From the NCBI GenBank assembly GCA_015146655.1, contig VKHL01000128.1, forward strand, positions 1 to 64,000: a stretch of 64,000 nt of DNA, in the 5' to 3' direction. The notes beneath the pieces were generated by a model. That model did no database searches. It saw only the letters and a program-made list of their open reading frames with translations, and had not been told where the DNA came from. This DNA is from Ochromonas danica. Lineage: Eukaryota > Sar > Chrysophyceae > Chromulinales > Chromulinaceae. Below are positions 52,701 to 64,000 of the stretch, in pieces. The translations under genes and the position numbers were made by a program. Position 1 is the stretch's first letter. Each line of letters opens with the position of its first letter.

Positions 52701-55700
52701 CGGTACAGTTCATGAAGATGCTGGGATATTTGAAGATGAGTTTAATCTTGGGAATAAAGCAACACGATTTGTAGCTGCTCTACAGAATATTTCTTCAACG
52801 ACAATATTACCGAACGGAAAGGCCGCTCAAATCTCACCTCACTCTGTGGCGGAAGTATCATTCAAAATTGGACGCTTTAGTTTGGATGATATTGCAACTT
52901 TTCAAGTCTCGCGAACTATATTGAGTGTAGGAGATGAAGGAAATGCTCAAACTCCTTTGCCAAGTCCGGCTAGAAGCGGGTTAAGACCAGTCTTAGGGTC
53001 TAGTTTCGTTTCTGGACAGTTTGATTGTTTCGAAGATGGTCAATATTGTCTCAATACTGCATTTAATCAAGTTTATTTGGTACTTTTGGCTGATAGTCTG
53101 ATCAACTTATATGCAATGGTTGAAAGTCTTTCTCAGAGTGCGATCTCTCCGACATCTTCGGAGCGTCCACTTGCATCTTCCCAATTACCTGGTGGATCAT
53201 CTACAAAGGTCTCAAATTTGGACGATAAGTATGCTCATCCTTCATCAATACCATTGTCACCAGTTTCTTTCGAGGAGACCGCTCCTGTCATTGTCAAGGA
53301 AACAGAAAAGCGTCTGCCTCATCAAATCATCTCTTTTGATGCCATGTGGATGGAAGCAGTCAGTGGCTTGACAGTCGTTGTGGATGTTGTTGGGATAGAA
53401 GTTATTATTCCTACTTGCGGAGAAAGTTCTTCAGCTCATTTATCACTTCGCACTCAACTCAAATCCTCTCTTGTCTATCGTCGTCCTTCACGGAAAGTGA
53501 TTCGCGAGGCATTGGAGGATATTTCAAGAGCCAATATTGATATTCTGACTTGCAAAACAGAAGTTCCGTACTTGCATATCCATTATACGGAGCCATCGGT
53601 AATGTCCCAAGGTATGTCTTATGCTTCAAGTTCTGAAACTTTCCGTGTGGACAGCTTGCTATCATTGGATAGTGCAGCAGCATACTTCCCAACTTCTCCC
53701 TTACACACACCTGGGCCACCTTCTGAACGTAGAAGAAAGTCCTTGAACAGTCAATCTGGAGGAAATAAATTGAAAAGACTAGTAGATGTGGATGCAACAA
53801 TCCAATTCGCTACTTATTTCCAATGCAAACCGAATGAAGTTTCAACATCTGGCCTGTCAATGAAATATACTGATTTTTGGCGAGTGAAAGGATCTTCTGT
53901 TGATGTCATTCTACAAACAAAATTAGGTGTAGAAGTAACCCACTGCCAATTGAATGCATACCTTGACTATAGACCCTTGGTTAACCTGAATACGTTCTTC
54001 GTGGAGCCATTATCTAACATGATACAACAATCATCTCATAAAGCGGATAGTTCCACACCGGCAGATAATATTCCTCAAGAAGAAGAAACTGACACAAAGA
54101 GTTCCCAAGAGCAAGACTATTCAGTTGCTACTTCTTTGCCCATGTTCTTAGCGATTGCAGACAGCATGGCAGATGTGAATCTCTCGGTGAAAATCCAAGA
54201 AGCTTTCGTGCTTGTCATAAATGATGCCTTACCGCAGGCATTAACAGTTTTTCGAATGACTGCATTAGACACTGTGATTACAGCTACTGTTCCATATCCG
54301 ACACGTCCTTTGCATTGGATTATTTTGGAAAGAAATCACCCACAAGCTAGATCTTCTTCCGATTTGCAGTTATTGGCATCCAAGTTATCGCCTATTGCTG
54401 AGACATCTTTGGTTTCTAAAAGTGAAAGTGGGAGAACTCCTTTATTAGCTGCTGCGCATGTTGTGAAGAGAATGTTTACCTCTTCCACATCTTCCAGTGT
54501 GCTCAAAGATGGTGTGAAGCCTCAGTCCTCTAGCTCAAAGAGTGCTACCTGCTTTGTTGTTGTGAATGTTACAACTGCTGCTTCTATCGAATATTTCAAT
54601 CGAAAGCTTCTTGCTATGGAGCCACTTGTTGAACCTTTAGAAGCTCGTCTTACTTTCCAAATTACGAGATCAGCACGTGATGATCATGGTATTGCTCTAT
54701 TTCTGTTCAATGCTGATGAAAAACATATTTATCGTGAAGGAATGCATGGTTTGATTGGTCTCGCATTAACATCATACCCAGTCTTCGCATCTATCCCAGC
54801 ATCAACGGTCATCATTGACACTCCTCCACCTCAAGTTACCATCAAGCTTGATCATATTAATGTGAACGTTACCATGGGACTATTAGAGAATGTCTTTTCG
54901 GTTGTCAAAGCAGTTGATGCAATTGGTAAAATGGGATGTGATGATGGATCTAATAACAATCATAGTTCCTCTAATTTGGTTATTCGCAATGATTCGGGTA
55001 TGCCTATTCGATACTGGAGTCAGAAATCATCCCCTTCAATCATCTTGACGAGCTGTGAGGAACCTCTTGAGCTAGACGATGTTGACAACAAACAATCTGC
55101 AGCACGCAATCTATCAGGACAGCAAACTGGTTCCATGGTTAGGAGCATTAGTCTTGCCGTTCAGAAGTCAGATGGTAATTTTGGTATGACTCATAAGGAT
55201 ATCAGTCTAGAAGGTGTGGGTTATCGCATCATATCATCTCTCGATGATGTTGATAGTAGTAACTCCAGCTCTAGTGCATTTGATGAGAAAAAGCCGAGCA
55301 AAAGGAAGACACAAAAGGGATTAGTTAAGAATCAACCCACTGTTATCCCTCCATTGGTACTAGAATTAACCTCTCGAAATGGAAGCAAGCTTTTGGTTAT
55401 TCGCTCTACCATGAGAATCTTTAATTCAACCAACACAGCGTTCCATGTACGACTTGTAGAGAGTAAGACACGTTCTGCTCAATCCATTCTATGGGAATGT
55501 TACATGCCGCCAGGTCGAGGCTCCTTTATTCCTGCTGAGCTATGCAGTCTTACTGGTGCGTATTTCATGATCAGTGCTAGACCTCGTAAAGGTGAAGATA
55601 GTGTGGAGAAAGTTGGATCTTCATATTTCCCTATTCCTGTTGTACCTGGCTTAGCTGTGTCATCCACTTCAACGTCAACACAAAGTGTAGGGGAGAAGAA

Positions 55701-58700
55701 AGAAGTGGAAGATATTGATATGAATGAGAATGTTACTTCATCACGTCTCAATGAGATAACTTGGAGAAAGAAGATTCTTGATGAGAATAATGTCAATAAG
55801 CTGACCTATTCTCATTGGATTAACTTCAAACAACAGCAATCACCATCTTCATCATCTAATACCTTCTCTCATGGTTATCATGATTCCTCTTATCTCTATG
55901 AAAAACTCTCACAGACTACTACTACTAGTCTGTGTTGTAATATTGCAGTAGAATCTTATGGTATGTCAGTGAGAAAGAATGTCCCTACACCTTGTATGAT
56001 TCGTAATATCAAGATTATGGCTCCTATTCAATTGATTAATCTATTAGCTAATGATATACTCATTACATTATTACCTGATATGGAATCATTTGGTTTTACA
56101 AATGATCTTGATAAGTTATTTGAATTTGATTCTGATTTACAAGATACTATACCTCAATACTATATCAGACCTGGTGAAAGTAAAGAATGTTTACTTTATC
56201 ATACTCGTGAATCATTTCATCTCTCGATCAAATACTCACATGGTACTTCTTCTTCTAGTGCTAAAGTTGGATGGAGTAAGATGTTGAAAATCTCAGGTTG
56301 TTCTGAGGAAGCATCTCAAAACAATATCACCTATTATCTTGATATTCCATTCAAGAATGAATCCATTTTAACACTTTGTATTGATATGGTAGATAAAGGT
56401 GGTTGTCGTACGTTAAGTGTCTATACGCCCTATTGGATTATTTCAACTTCTTTCCTACCTTTACAATTCCAACATGATACTAAACAAAACAATCAAGAAG
56501 ATTCTCATCTTAATGGTGTAGATGGTTTAGCAGCAGATCAGTTTTATGAAGAAACACCAAATGCTACAATGAATATGAGGAATAAGAAGGCTAATATGGT
56601 TACTAGTTTACCACGTGGTATTGGTCGTGCAAGAGGATCAAATGGTATTCTATTAGGTCCTGAAGCACCTATCAAAGGTCTGTCTAATATCTTGTATTCT
56701 AATAGTATGCTTTATCATCGTTCAACTATTAGTGTATTCAATAGTCCTATGAGAAAGACTGTCAACACTACTACTACAACAAGTCGTGGTAGTGTCAGTA
56801 GTACTGGTAATGGTGGTGGGTTGTTGACAACATCTACATTGAATTATCAGATGAGTAAACCTGTCAGTAATGATCACATCATATCATTAGATGGCAGTAA
56901 GTCAGATCAGGCAGGTAGTGGTTCCATGCGAAGTAGACCATCTAAAGTGGGTGGCATTGGACTTACAGACTCCAATAGAGATACATCTACTTGGTATTCT
57001 TTAGTACATTGTGGGTATTCTAATCAAGAGAAAAGAACTGCACGAATTCGTTTTCGTCATCGTACAACTCAATGGAGTAAAGTTATTTCCATTGATGCAT
57101 TAGGTGTTGTCAACGTTTCTTTAGAATCAGTTGGTAAAGGCAGTTGTTCTGTGGATGATTCAAATGGTAGTAATACTATCAATTCACCTTTTTATAAAGA
57201 AGGGAAGAAGTTATTTTCTTTTGGTATTAGTATTCAAACATTAGATGTACCTTATCATCGAACACAAGCTGTTGTCATAGTTGATCAATTTACAATGATT
57301 AATAAGATTGGTCAAAGTATACAAGTTAAACAATATAAACAAGATAATATCTTTACATTACATGGTAATGATAATAATGAAGAAGTTCCATTATGGTGGC
57401 GTCCAGGAGATCAATTATTACAAATTCGTCTAACACGTTATGGATGGATGGATTGGTCAGGAAAGTTTTCAATTTCATCAGATGGTGAATATCCAATTCG
57501 TTTACGTAATAATTATGATAATACTGTCTTCTTTATTATGATCTTTGTTGCTAAATCTGGACCAAAAGTTACTGTTACTTTCAAATGTGGTGATCAAATT
57601 TCACCTTATCGTTTTGAAAATCATACCGTTGAGACATTCCGTATACAACAACATGGACAAAAACAATATAGTAATTTATTACCTTATCATTCTTGTGTCT
57701 ATGCATGGGATGAACCATTAGCACCACAACGTTTTACTATTTCAGCATTAAAAAATGCTTTCCAAACAGAAGATGATTGGCGTGAGATTGGTACATTTTC
57801 ATTTGAACGATTAGAATATCTTCCATCTCCTAAAACAAACTATAATCATTTAGTAATGCGTATTATTGCACATGGTCCAACACGTGTTTGTCAAATTTTT
57901 GATTCTCGTCTTGGTGGTAGTCAACAATATCATTTTCGAGAGAACAAGAAGATTAACAACAACACTAGCAGTAGCAGCAGTAACAATAGCAATGCTATAT
58001 GGATGACACCACAACCAAAACTATTTTCAATCTTAATAGATATTGATCGTTTAGGTATCTCTCTTGTTGATCAAACACCTGAAGAATTGATTTATATTGC
58101 CTTTCGTAAGATTGTGGTTAATCATTCTATGGATAGAAATGAATCTACTACATCTTTAACAATCAATCGTTTACAGATTGATAATCAATTATGGGCAACA
58201 CCTTATCCATCTATTCTACATCCATTACTTCCATTACAATCACCTACTGTTATTAAGAACAAAGAACCACCACCTTTTATTAAATTAGATATTCGACAAA
58301 GTTTTGAATATCCTGGTGAAGTTATTGTCTTACCAGAATTTGCTTTTCATATTGAAAGGTTTGATATTAACTTAGAAGGTACAATTATCTCTAAACTAGC
58401 AACAATGGTATTCAATTGTATGGAGTTAATGGATGAAGCTGCTTTGGCTATACCAGGACAAAGTGCACACAAATATCGTTTCCGTACTAATGAATCATCA
58501 TCATCATCAACAGCAATAGATGGGAATCATTCTAGCAGTACTACTACTATGCTATTATCATCGTATGACTTTGCTGATGCATTATCAACATCACCTTTTA
58601 TGATAGGAATGATAATAAATCATCAATCATCTTTAAATATCAAATCATCTATCCAACATATTCATGATTTATTAGATCAAATCTATCATCATCATCATTA

Positions 58701-60866
58701 TCATCATCGTTCTACTATGACAGAAGATGGTCCTCATCTAGATGAATATGGATTACTATTAGGTAATGGTGGTGAAGAGAGATGGTCAAGACGGACTCTA
58801 ACAGGCAATACTTTAGCAACCTATTATATCCAATCTTTACTTAAACATTATCGTAGTAATGATCCAGCATTTAATTCATCATCTGGTGCAAAAATCTATT
58901 TCCAACGATTTTCCATCTCTGAAATACGATTTAATGTTTCATTTAATCCTGTAGTAAATGAAGTATCAGGATGGACTTCTGGTTTAATGAATAGATTACT
59001 CATTGCTATTGGTAGTCCTGTAGTCAAGATTGATAATTGTTCATTATCTTTCCCACCAGTTGTAGTAGAACATGTTTTTGCTAGTGGGAAAGGTTTTGCT
59101 GATGTGATTTATGCACAATATAGTTATCAAGCAATTAAACAAGCTTTATTAATTCTATTTTCATTAGAATTAATAGGTAATCCTATACAATTAATACAGA
59201 CATTAAGTGAAGGAATATGGGATTTTATGTATCTTCCATTAGAAGGATTATCTTCTTCTCCAAAGGACTTTCTATATGGTTTATTACGTGGTACATCTTC
59301 ATTAGGAAGAAAAGTGATAGCCTCCGTTTGTTCTTCTTTAGGACATTGTTTAAGTTCTGTACAAGTTGGTCTGATTGCTGTAGGAGCAGTTGATAGTTAT
59401 CCTGTCTTAGAAAAAGCTGACACTTCATCATCTTCTTCATCCTCATCATCCTCATCAACTAGTATATCTGATTCTGTTGGAGAACAAGACCATTCAACAG
59501 CCGCAGCAGCAGCAGCAACAGCAGCATTGATTACAGTACGAGAACGATCAAGAAGACCTAGTAATACTCTTGAAGCAATGAATATGGCCATAACAGGTCT
59601 AATCAGTGATCCTATTGCAGGTTATAATGCTGATGGATGGCGTGGTTTATTACTTGGATCTATTAAAGGTAGTATGGGATTATTTACAAGACCTTTGTAT
59701 GGTTTCTTAGGTGTAGGATCGTTGACATTAGAACAAGTCTCCTTCCTTCTTCTACCAAGATATCATGCTATACAGAAATTAAGATTAACACGTGCACGTC
59801 CACCACGATATCTACTAAATCCAAATCAACCATTACAAATCTATAGTGGAGATGAAAATGCAGGATTAGAATTACTTTCTCGTCTTGGACAAGAATCATA
59901 TCGTCTTGAACAATGTCTATGGCATACTTCTTTAGATAATCAAAATAAGTTATTAATGACAAATATGCGGATTATGATCTTAGAAGATAACTTTGAATCT
60001 GTTGTTGTTGTCTGGCAATGTCCAACACGAAGTATCCTCTCTATTGATATTGATTATTCTAATTCTAAAGAAGTAGAAGGAAGTGCAATGGTTGAGAGTG
60101 AACAGAATATGGAAGCATTATTCCGTATGTTGAATGTTCATCCACGTAATAGAGGAAATGGTGGTAATAGCATTACTCGCAGTCGTGGTGGTGATGGTGG
60201 ATTTGCTGGTGTAACCTCATCATCCTCAACAACAACATCATCATCCTCGTCATCATCATCATCTGCTGCTGTCTTGTTTGGAGGATTTAAAAGCAAACTT
60301 ATCGGACAACCTGAATTGATTATCTATCATCAATCACAATCAGATGGCTCTCAAAGGTAAGTAGTCTATCTCTTCTCTTCTCTTTCATCACCTATTTGAA
60401 TAGGTTTGGACTCATTTGGTTTGATTCATTCTGTAGGGACAGAGGAAGGATGAGGAAAGACTTAGGATTGTTACTAGGTCATCGACGTATTCTATTTAAT
60501 TGTCATGAACAACTATTACAATTGTTGTACAAGTTGTTACGCAATTATCCATCTTTAGCCTCAGCTGATATTCTTAGCTATCTACAAGCTGTTGGAGTGG
60601 ATCCAAATATTGCCATGAGTATTACAGGATCTTCTTCAATGAGTGCTTTGAAGAATCCACGCTCAGGTGTGAGTTTGTTTGATCGTACGCCATTGAGAAG
60701 TCCCATGGGATTGGATAACTTCCATCAAGCAACTGCTTCTTATCCTTCTTATTCAGGGTCACGAGATGGAGAAGAGAGTAGTTTGAACGAAACACAAGGA
60801 GGACATAGTCGATCAAGTAGCTTTGCAGCTGTTAGTGACACTTCAAGTCATTTGGGAGAAGTCTAG
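46707..60866 (+). CDS. VPS13: VPS13-family bridge-like lipid transfer protein
   Basis: Four exons, 46707-47660, 47727-47893, 47970-60356 and 60437-60866, in phase for 4645 residues. The chorein start is clear (MFEQGLSFLLKKILRDFVED), with the extended chorein part through ERPRHHYILNPVDIKSYID and PKAWWRYAINAVLIEL. Long beta-rich groove follows, with disordered inserts. The VAB/SHR-BD region lies at about residues 2840-3640 (IRPGESKECLLYHTRESFHL; TPYWIISTSFLPLQFQH; VPLWWRPGDQLLQIRLTRYG). The C-terminal ATG2-like helices (LEGLSSSPKDFLYGLLRG; ISDPIAGYNADGWRGLLLGS) and a PH-like unit (LLMTNMRIMILEDN) end the protein. VPS13 proteins channel phospholipids between membranes at contact sites. The exact paralogue (A/C-like or other) is not decided. 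Exon 3 alone is 12.4 kb. Poly-Ser, poly-Ala and His-rich runs occur near the C-terminus. Confidence 0.95.
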
Positions 60867-61126
60867 TGCAGCTACAGCTGTTGTTTGACTCTTCATGATG
60901 TAATGTAGACGTTGATGAGATAAGAATGACTCTAATCATAACAACTACATTGAAGTCTATGGATGTTCAATAATCAACTACTTGTATCATAACGTTAGGT
61001 TATCAGATGGACAAGAAGCAAGAGAGGTAGTTAGTAGTTAGTTAGCTAGTTACATGATCTTCATTGAATCCAGCCAAAGGAGAAGAACTTGGATACTAAC
61101 TGGTTAGGCCATTTCTTATCAATATC

Positions 61127-61261
61127 CTATACTATCGATAGTAGAAAATACTGTCGGCACCAGCAAGGAAGCATTTCATTGAGAATATAATTTGCCATTA
61201 ATTTTGTTTTCCCTGATCGGTTGTCACCAATCAATGAAACAGATTCGAAGGAATTGATCTC
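61127..61261 (-). pseudogene. Relic with a P-loop NTPase motif
   Basis: A 44-codon open frame on the minus strand reads SFESVSLIGDNRSGKTKLMA followed by NYILNEMLP, that is, a strand, a GxxxxGKT P-loop (GDNRSGKT) and a helix, in the right order for an NTPase. It is bounded by stops and has no start. It looks like a fragment of an ATPase/GTPase gene. Chance cannot be ruled out at this length. Confidence 0.35.
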
Positions 61262-61442
61262 TTAAAATCAGCTTCTTGATAGGTTGTTGTTTATCAATCA
61301 ATTACCACATGCATTACTCCTCGCTAGGCATGAGTGTAATGTATACTCTACTTTCGACAGCTCACATTTTGTAAGTCACCAACGAAGAGTTGAGAAACTT
61401 GTTGGTCGCTCGTTGGTGATATTTCACCGCATAGACCCTTGA

Positions 61443-61486
61443 CCAATCACACCCACCGCAAGCTGAGCTAGGCCATGTATATAAGA
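61443..61486 (+). promoter_or_regulatory. Promoter-like CCAAT and TATA elements
   Basis: ACCAATCA at about 61442 and GTATATAAG at 61478-61486 are spaced like a CCAAT/TATA promoter. An ATG follows at 61526, but its 75-codon frame is not convincing, so the transcript may be noncoding or the leader of the kinase gene at 62325. Confidence 0.3.
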
Positions 61487-62324
61487 TACACTTGGTGGTG
61501 AGAATGAAGTTCGATTTGTTCGGTCATGGTTTTGGCCTCGTTCAGAAGCTCTTTCCACCCACGAATAGTTCAGTGTAGCATTGTATCGGATCGACAGAGA
61601 TTCCCATTACGATCAGTACTTCCTATCATCTTTCTTTTCTTTTGTTGTGAACTTGTGACCAGATTACTCGTGGTAGACTGGACCATCTCTCAACTCTTGT
61701 ATGGCTTCAAACAACTCTACCACCAACAGCGCAGGAATCAACCTCTACCATGATTGTCAAAAGCTAAATTGTTCATTTCATGCTTCGAAATCCAACTGAT
61801 CTGGAGAACTACTCAAATTTCGACCTTGTTCAACATCATCGTCAAATTTGGCATGGAAGTATCACTATTTGAGCGGGAAAGTTCAACCTGGTTTTCGGTT
61901 TTCGTTTGTTCGAATTTTTTGCTAACGGACTCCATTGCGACACAGCAAGAGAGAAGCCCCAAGCCTCCCCACCATAGAAAGGTCACGTACTCATTCACAC
62001 CAAGTCACAGTGACGTTGCTCAACGCAGGGCAAGAGAAGGAGAGAAAGACCTCAACAAGGCTTCGGGGGCGGAGGGGGGAGAACAAAGTCAACATCAACT
62101 CTCTCCCACCCACCCACTGCCTCTGTCATTTGGTCTCTACGCCTTGTCATCACAATCGAATCAACCTTGAAGTACTGGGAACTTCTTCATCATGTCTACC
62201 TCTTCTATCATTCGTTGTTAAATAAATACTGCTGTTATTAAAAAAGGAAATATTATTCATTATTGTTCATTCTGATTATTATGTTATAGAAGAAGATTTA
62301 TAGAAGAAGAAAAAGACTCAAACA

Positions 62325-64000
62325 ATGTGGAAAGCTCCTTTCCTCTTTAATGTGGCGATTTTGTTCGTGGAACTCCCTCTTGCATGCTATCTTTGTTACC
62401 TTGTCATGGATGCTCATAGTAATCCCATTACTTTCATTCGTGGTGCTTTCTATCTTGTTCAGATTTTGCTCAAAGCCATTGCAAGCATAGTCTTATCCCT
62501 GCAATGCTATTATTGCTACTATTCGAAATACTATCAACAGCAACAGGTCGTCCAGGTTGAGCAAAATCAATCTGGCCTTGACCTCAAACAGAAATGGAAG
62601 TCTGTTACCTATGCATCTATCTCATCTTTCGCTATTCTCTATTATGTTGGAGTGTTGTTGAATTTGTTCCAAGTTTGCTTTTTGTGTGACTCCTCCTTCT
62701 CTGACAGTTATGTCGTCCTTTATCATGATGCTTTGTCATTTTCGATAGCATATACCATACTCTATCCTGTTCTTTTCACTGTCATCTTTAATGAGAGCTA
62801 TCCTGAAAACACACCTTTCATCTGGCTCTTGTGGATTCTCTGTGTTGCTGCTGTGACCTGTGTATTGATTTATAAGAGGTCTTTGAGTATGACCTTAGTC
62901 AATGTATACTTCTTGCTGGTTTGCCTCTTGAGCTTTTATGGGGTGCATCGTATGAAAGCGATAAAGACCAATCCCATTCAACAGGAGGAAAGAGAAGAGG
63001 AGGAGAAGAAAGATGATGAGGAGAAATCGACCTTAGCTGCTCGTAACTCCCAAGAACTGCTTGACAATATGAAGAACATGATGGGCAATGTGGCCCATGA
63101 CCTCAAGACGGTAAGTCTTTCTCTTTGCTTCTCGTCTGGCACTGGTTGTCTCAATCTCGCCTCTGCCTGTCATCCCGCAGCCCTTAGCCTCCTTCATGAC
63201 TGGGCTCGAAACTCTCCAGAAAATGCTTCTCGAATGCAAAGTCAAGCTAGATCGTGACGAGGAAAAACATCTTGTGCTATCTTCGTCGACCTTTGATGAT
63301 AGTTCGAGTTCCAATGTTTCTTCTGTGAAAATGCTCCTCAGCGATTGCTTGGAGTGTTTATCGAGTATGTCAGACACGAATGCCTTTATGCTAATGAATA
63401 TCCATCGTTGTATTGACTACGTCAAGGCGAGCAAAGACTTGAAATTAACACCAAAGTATGAGACGGTTTATTTACTGGAGGCCATATCTCTGCCTCTACA
63501 GTGCATGAAGAATATTCAGCAGCGTGTGTCGATCAACTTCCTTCCAATTCAGAAGGATATTTGTAGTCATGTGATCACTGATAAGCAATGGCTGCAAGAG
63601 AATGTACTGTGTCTGTTGAGTAACGCTGTCAAGTATTCTAATGGAGGGTCTGTCCAGGTCAAGATTTCGTTGGAGAAGCAATACACTTGTTCGAATGATG
63701 ACCACAAAGTTGTAAAAGACTCCAAACCTTCTAACATAGATAGTTTGGATTTGATTTCTCCTTCTTTCTCGCAATATTCTCACGGAGGAAATTCTGTGGC
63801 CAGAAAGAAGATTCATCCCGATCCAGATCAACCAACAGAAGTTGCGAAATCGGTGACCGTTCTTCGTGTAGAAGTTGAAGATGAAGGAATTGGCATGTCT
63901 GAACAAGCTATGACCTCTCTCTTCTCAGCTTTCAAGCAGAACCAGCACTTGGCTGGAGGAACAGGATTGGGTTTATTCTCTTTAGCTAAACGCATGGAAG
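62325..64000 (+). CDS. Membrane-anchored sensor histidine kinase (3' end outside window)
   Basis: Exon 1 (62325-63110, 262 codons) and exon 2 (63181 onward) are joined in phase 0 by a 70-nt GTAAGT...CCGCAG intron. The N-terminal ~215 residues form about six to seven membrane helices (LFNVAILFVELPLACYLCYL; YPVLFTVIFNESYP), then a Glu-rich linker. The H-box is MMGNVAHDLKT-PLASFMTG, cut by the intron just after the phospho-accepting His and Lys-Thr. The N-box is ENVLCLLSNAVKYSNGG, the G1-box VEDEGIGMS and the G2-box GGTGLGLFSLAKRM. So both the phosphotransfer and ATP-binding parts look competent. The end, where a receiver domain would sit if it is a hybrid kinase, lies outside. The signal sensed is unknown. 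Confidence 0.92.

Larger units (their letters stand above)
60867..62324. other. Intergenic, 1.46 kb
   Basis: Holds the VPS13 3' end, a P-loop-like relic (61127-61261, -) and a promoter-like patch near 61443-61486. Open frames at 61526-61753 and 61754-62170 on the + strand have unconvincing composition. The region could hold a noncoding transcript or 5' exon of the kinase gene. Confidence 0.4.

Noticed and set aside
61754-62170. 138-codon + frame before the kinase
   Set aside because: Unusual composition, no domain, and another frame equally open over much of it.
1-64000. CRISPR arrays, bacterial operons, rRNA and tRNA genes
   Set aside because: None seen; gene structure is eukaryotic throughout. 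A tRNA or small RNA scan by program could still find something I missed by eye.

Overview
The window is nuclear DNA of a eukaryotic microbe. The genes are compact, carry spliceosomal introns (GT-AG, mostly 31-180 nt) and lie on both strands with short spacers. Two genes belong to motile cilia (NME7, GAS8/DRC4). There is a eukaryotic 40S protein (RPS29), a VPS13 lipid-transfer protein and interstitial TTAGGG repeats. A membrane-anchored histidine kinase, a SulP/SLC26 carrier and an ethanolamine-permease-like APC carrier together fit a flagellated protist. A stramenopile (chrysophyte- or oomycete-like) is my best guess, but it is inferred from gene content and not proven. TGA, TAA and TAG all serve as stops, so the standard code applies.

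Layout. 0-7 kb: end of an unknown gene; an arrestin-like gene with a C2 insert (-); RPS29 (+); NME7 (-); a tiny spliced gene and a weak coiled-coil locus (-). 7-17.6 kb: a 1232-residue multi-domain enzyme (-) whose parts look like a transglutaminase-like fold, an ATP-grasp ligase and a PLP decarboxylase; a Dabb gene with a frameshift (+); an unrecognised multi-exon gene with an in-frame stop (-); a SAM methyltransferase (-) with a relic copy nearby; a chromo-barrel/PWWP reader (-); and an unresolved small locus. 17.6-26.2 kb: three nearly identical head-to-tail copies of an amino acid/ethanolamine-type permease in 2936-bp units, followed by a diverged 3' flank and interstitial telomere repeats.

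26-33.5 kb: an unrecognised conserved-looking protein (-), a SulP transporter with STAS domain (-), and a conspicuously GC-rich island holding one orphan gene with an internal duplication (+). 33.5-46 kb: GAS8 (+), a single-pass membrane protein (+), a very-long-chain 3-ketoacyl-CoA reductase-type SDR (+), a secreted class 3 lipase with a 31-nt intron (+), a PH domain-methyltransferase fusion (-), a membrane-anchored RNase T2 (-), a retinol-dehydrogenase-type SDR (+) and an LRR/F-box-like protein (+). 46.7-60.9 kb: one giant VPS13 gene (+, about 4645 residues, four exons). 62.3 kb to the end: a membrane histidine kinase (+) that runs off the window.

The neighbours do not form a pathway, as is normal for a eukaryotic chromosome. 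The items most worth following up are the multi-domain ligase-decarboxylase, the recent permease triplication, the GC-rich orphan island, the permuted C2 in the arrestin, the PH-methyltransferase fusion and the ultra-short intron. Exon boundaries were worked out by hand from splice signals and reading phase. Where all exons add up to a whole number of codons I say so.
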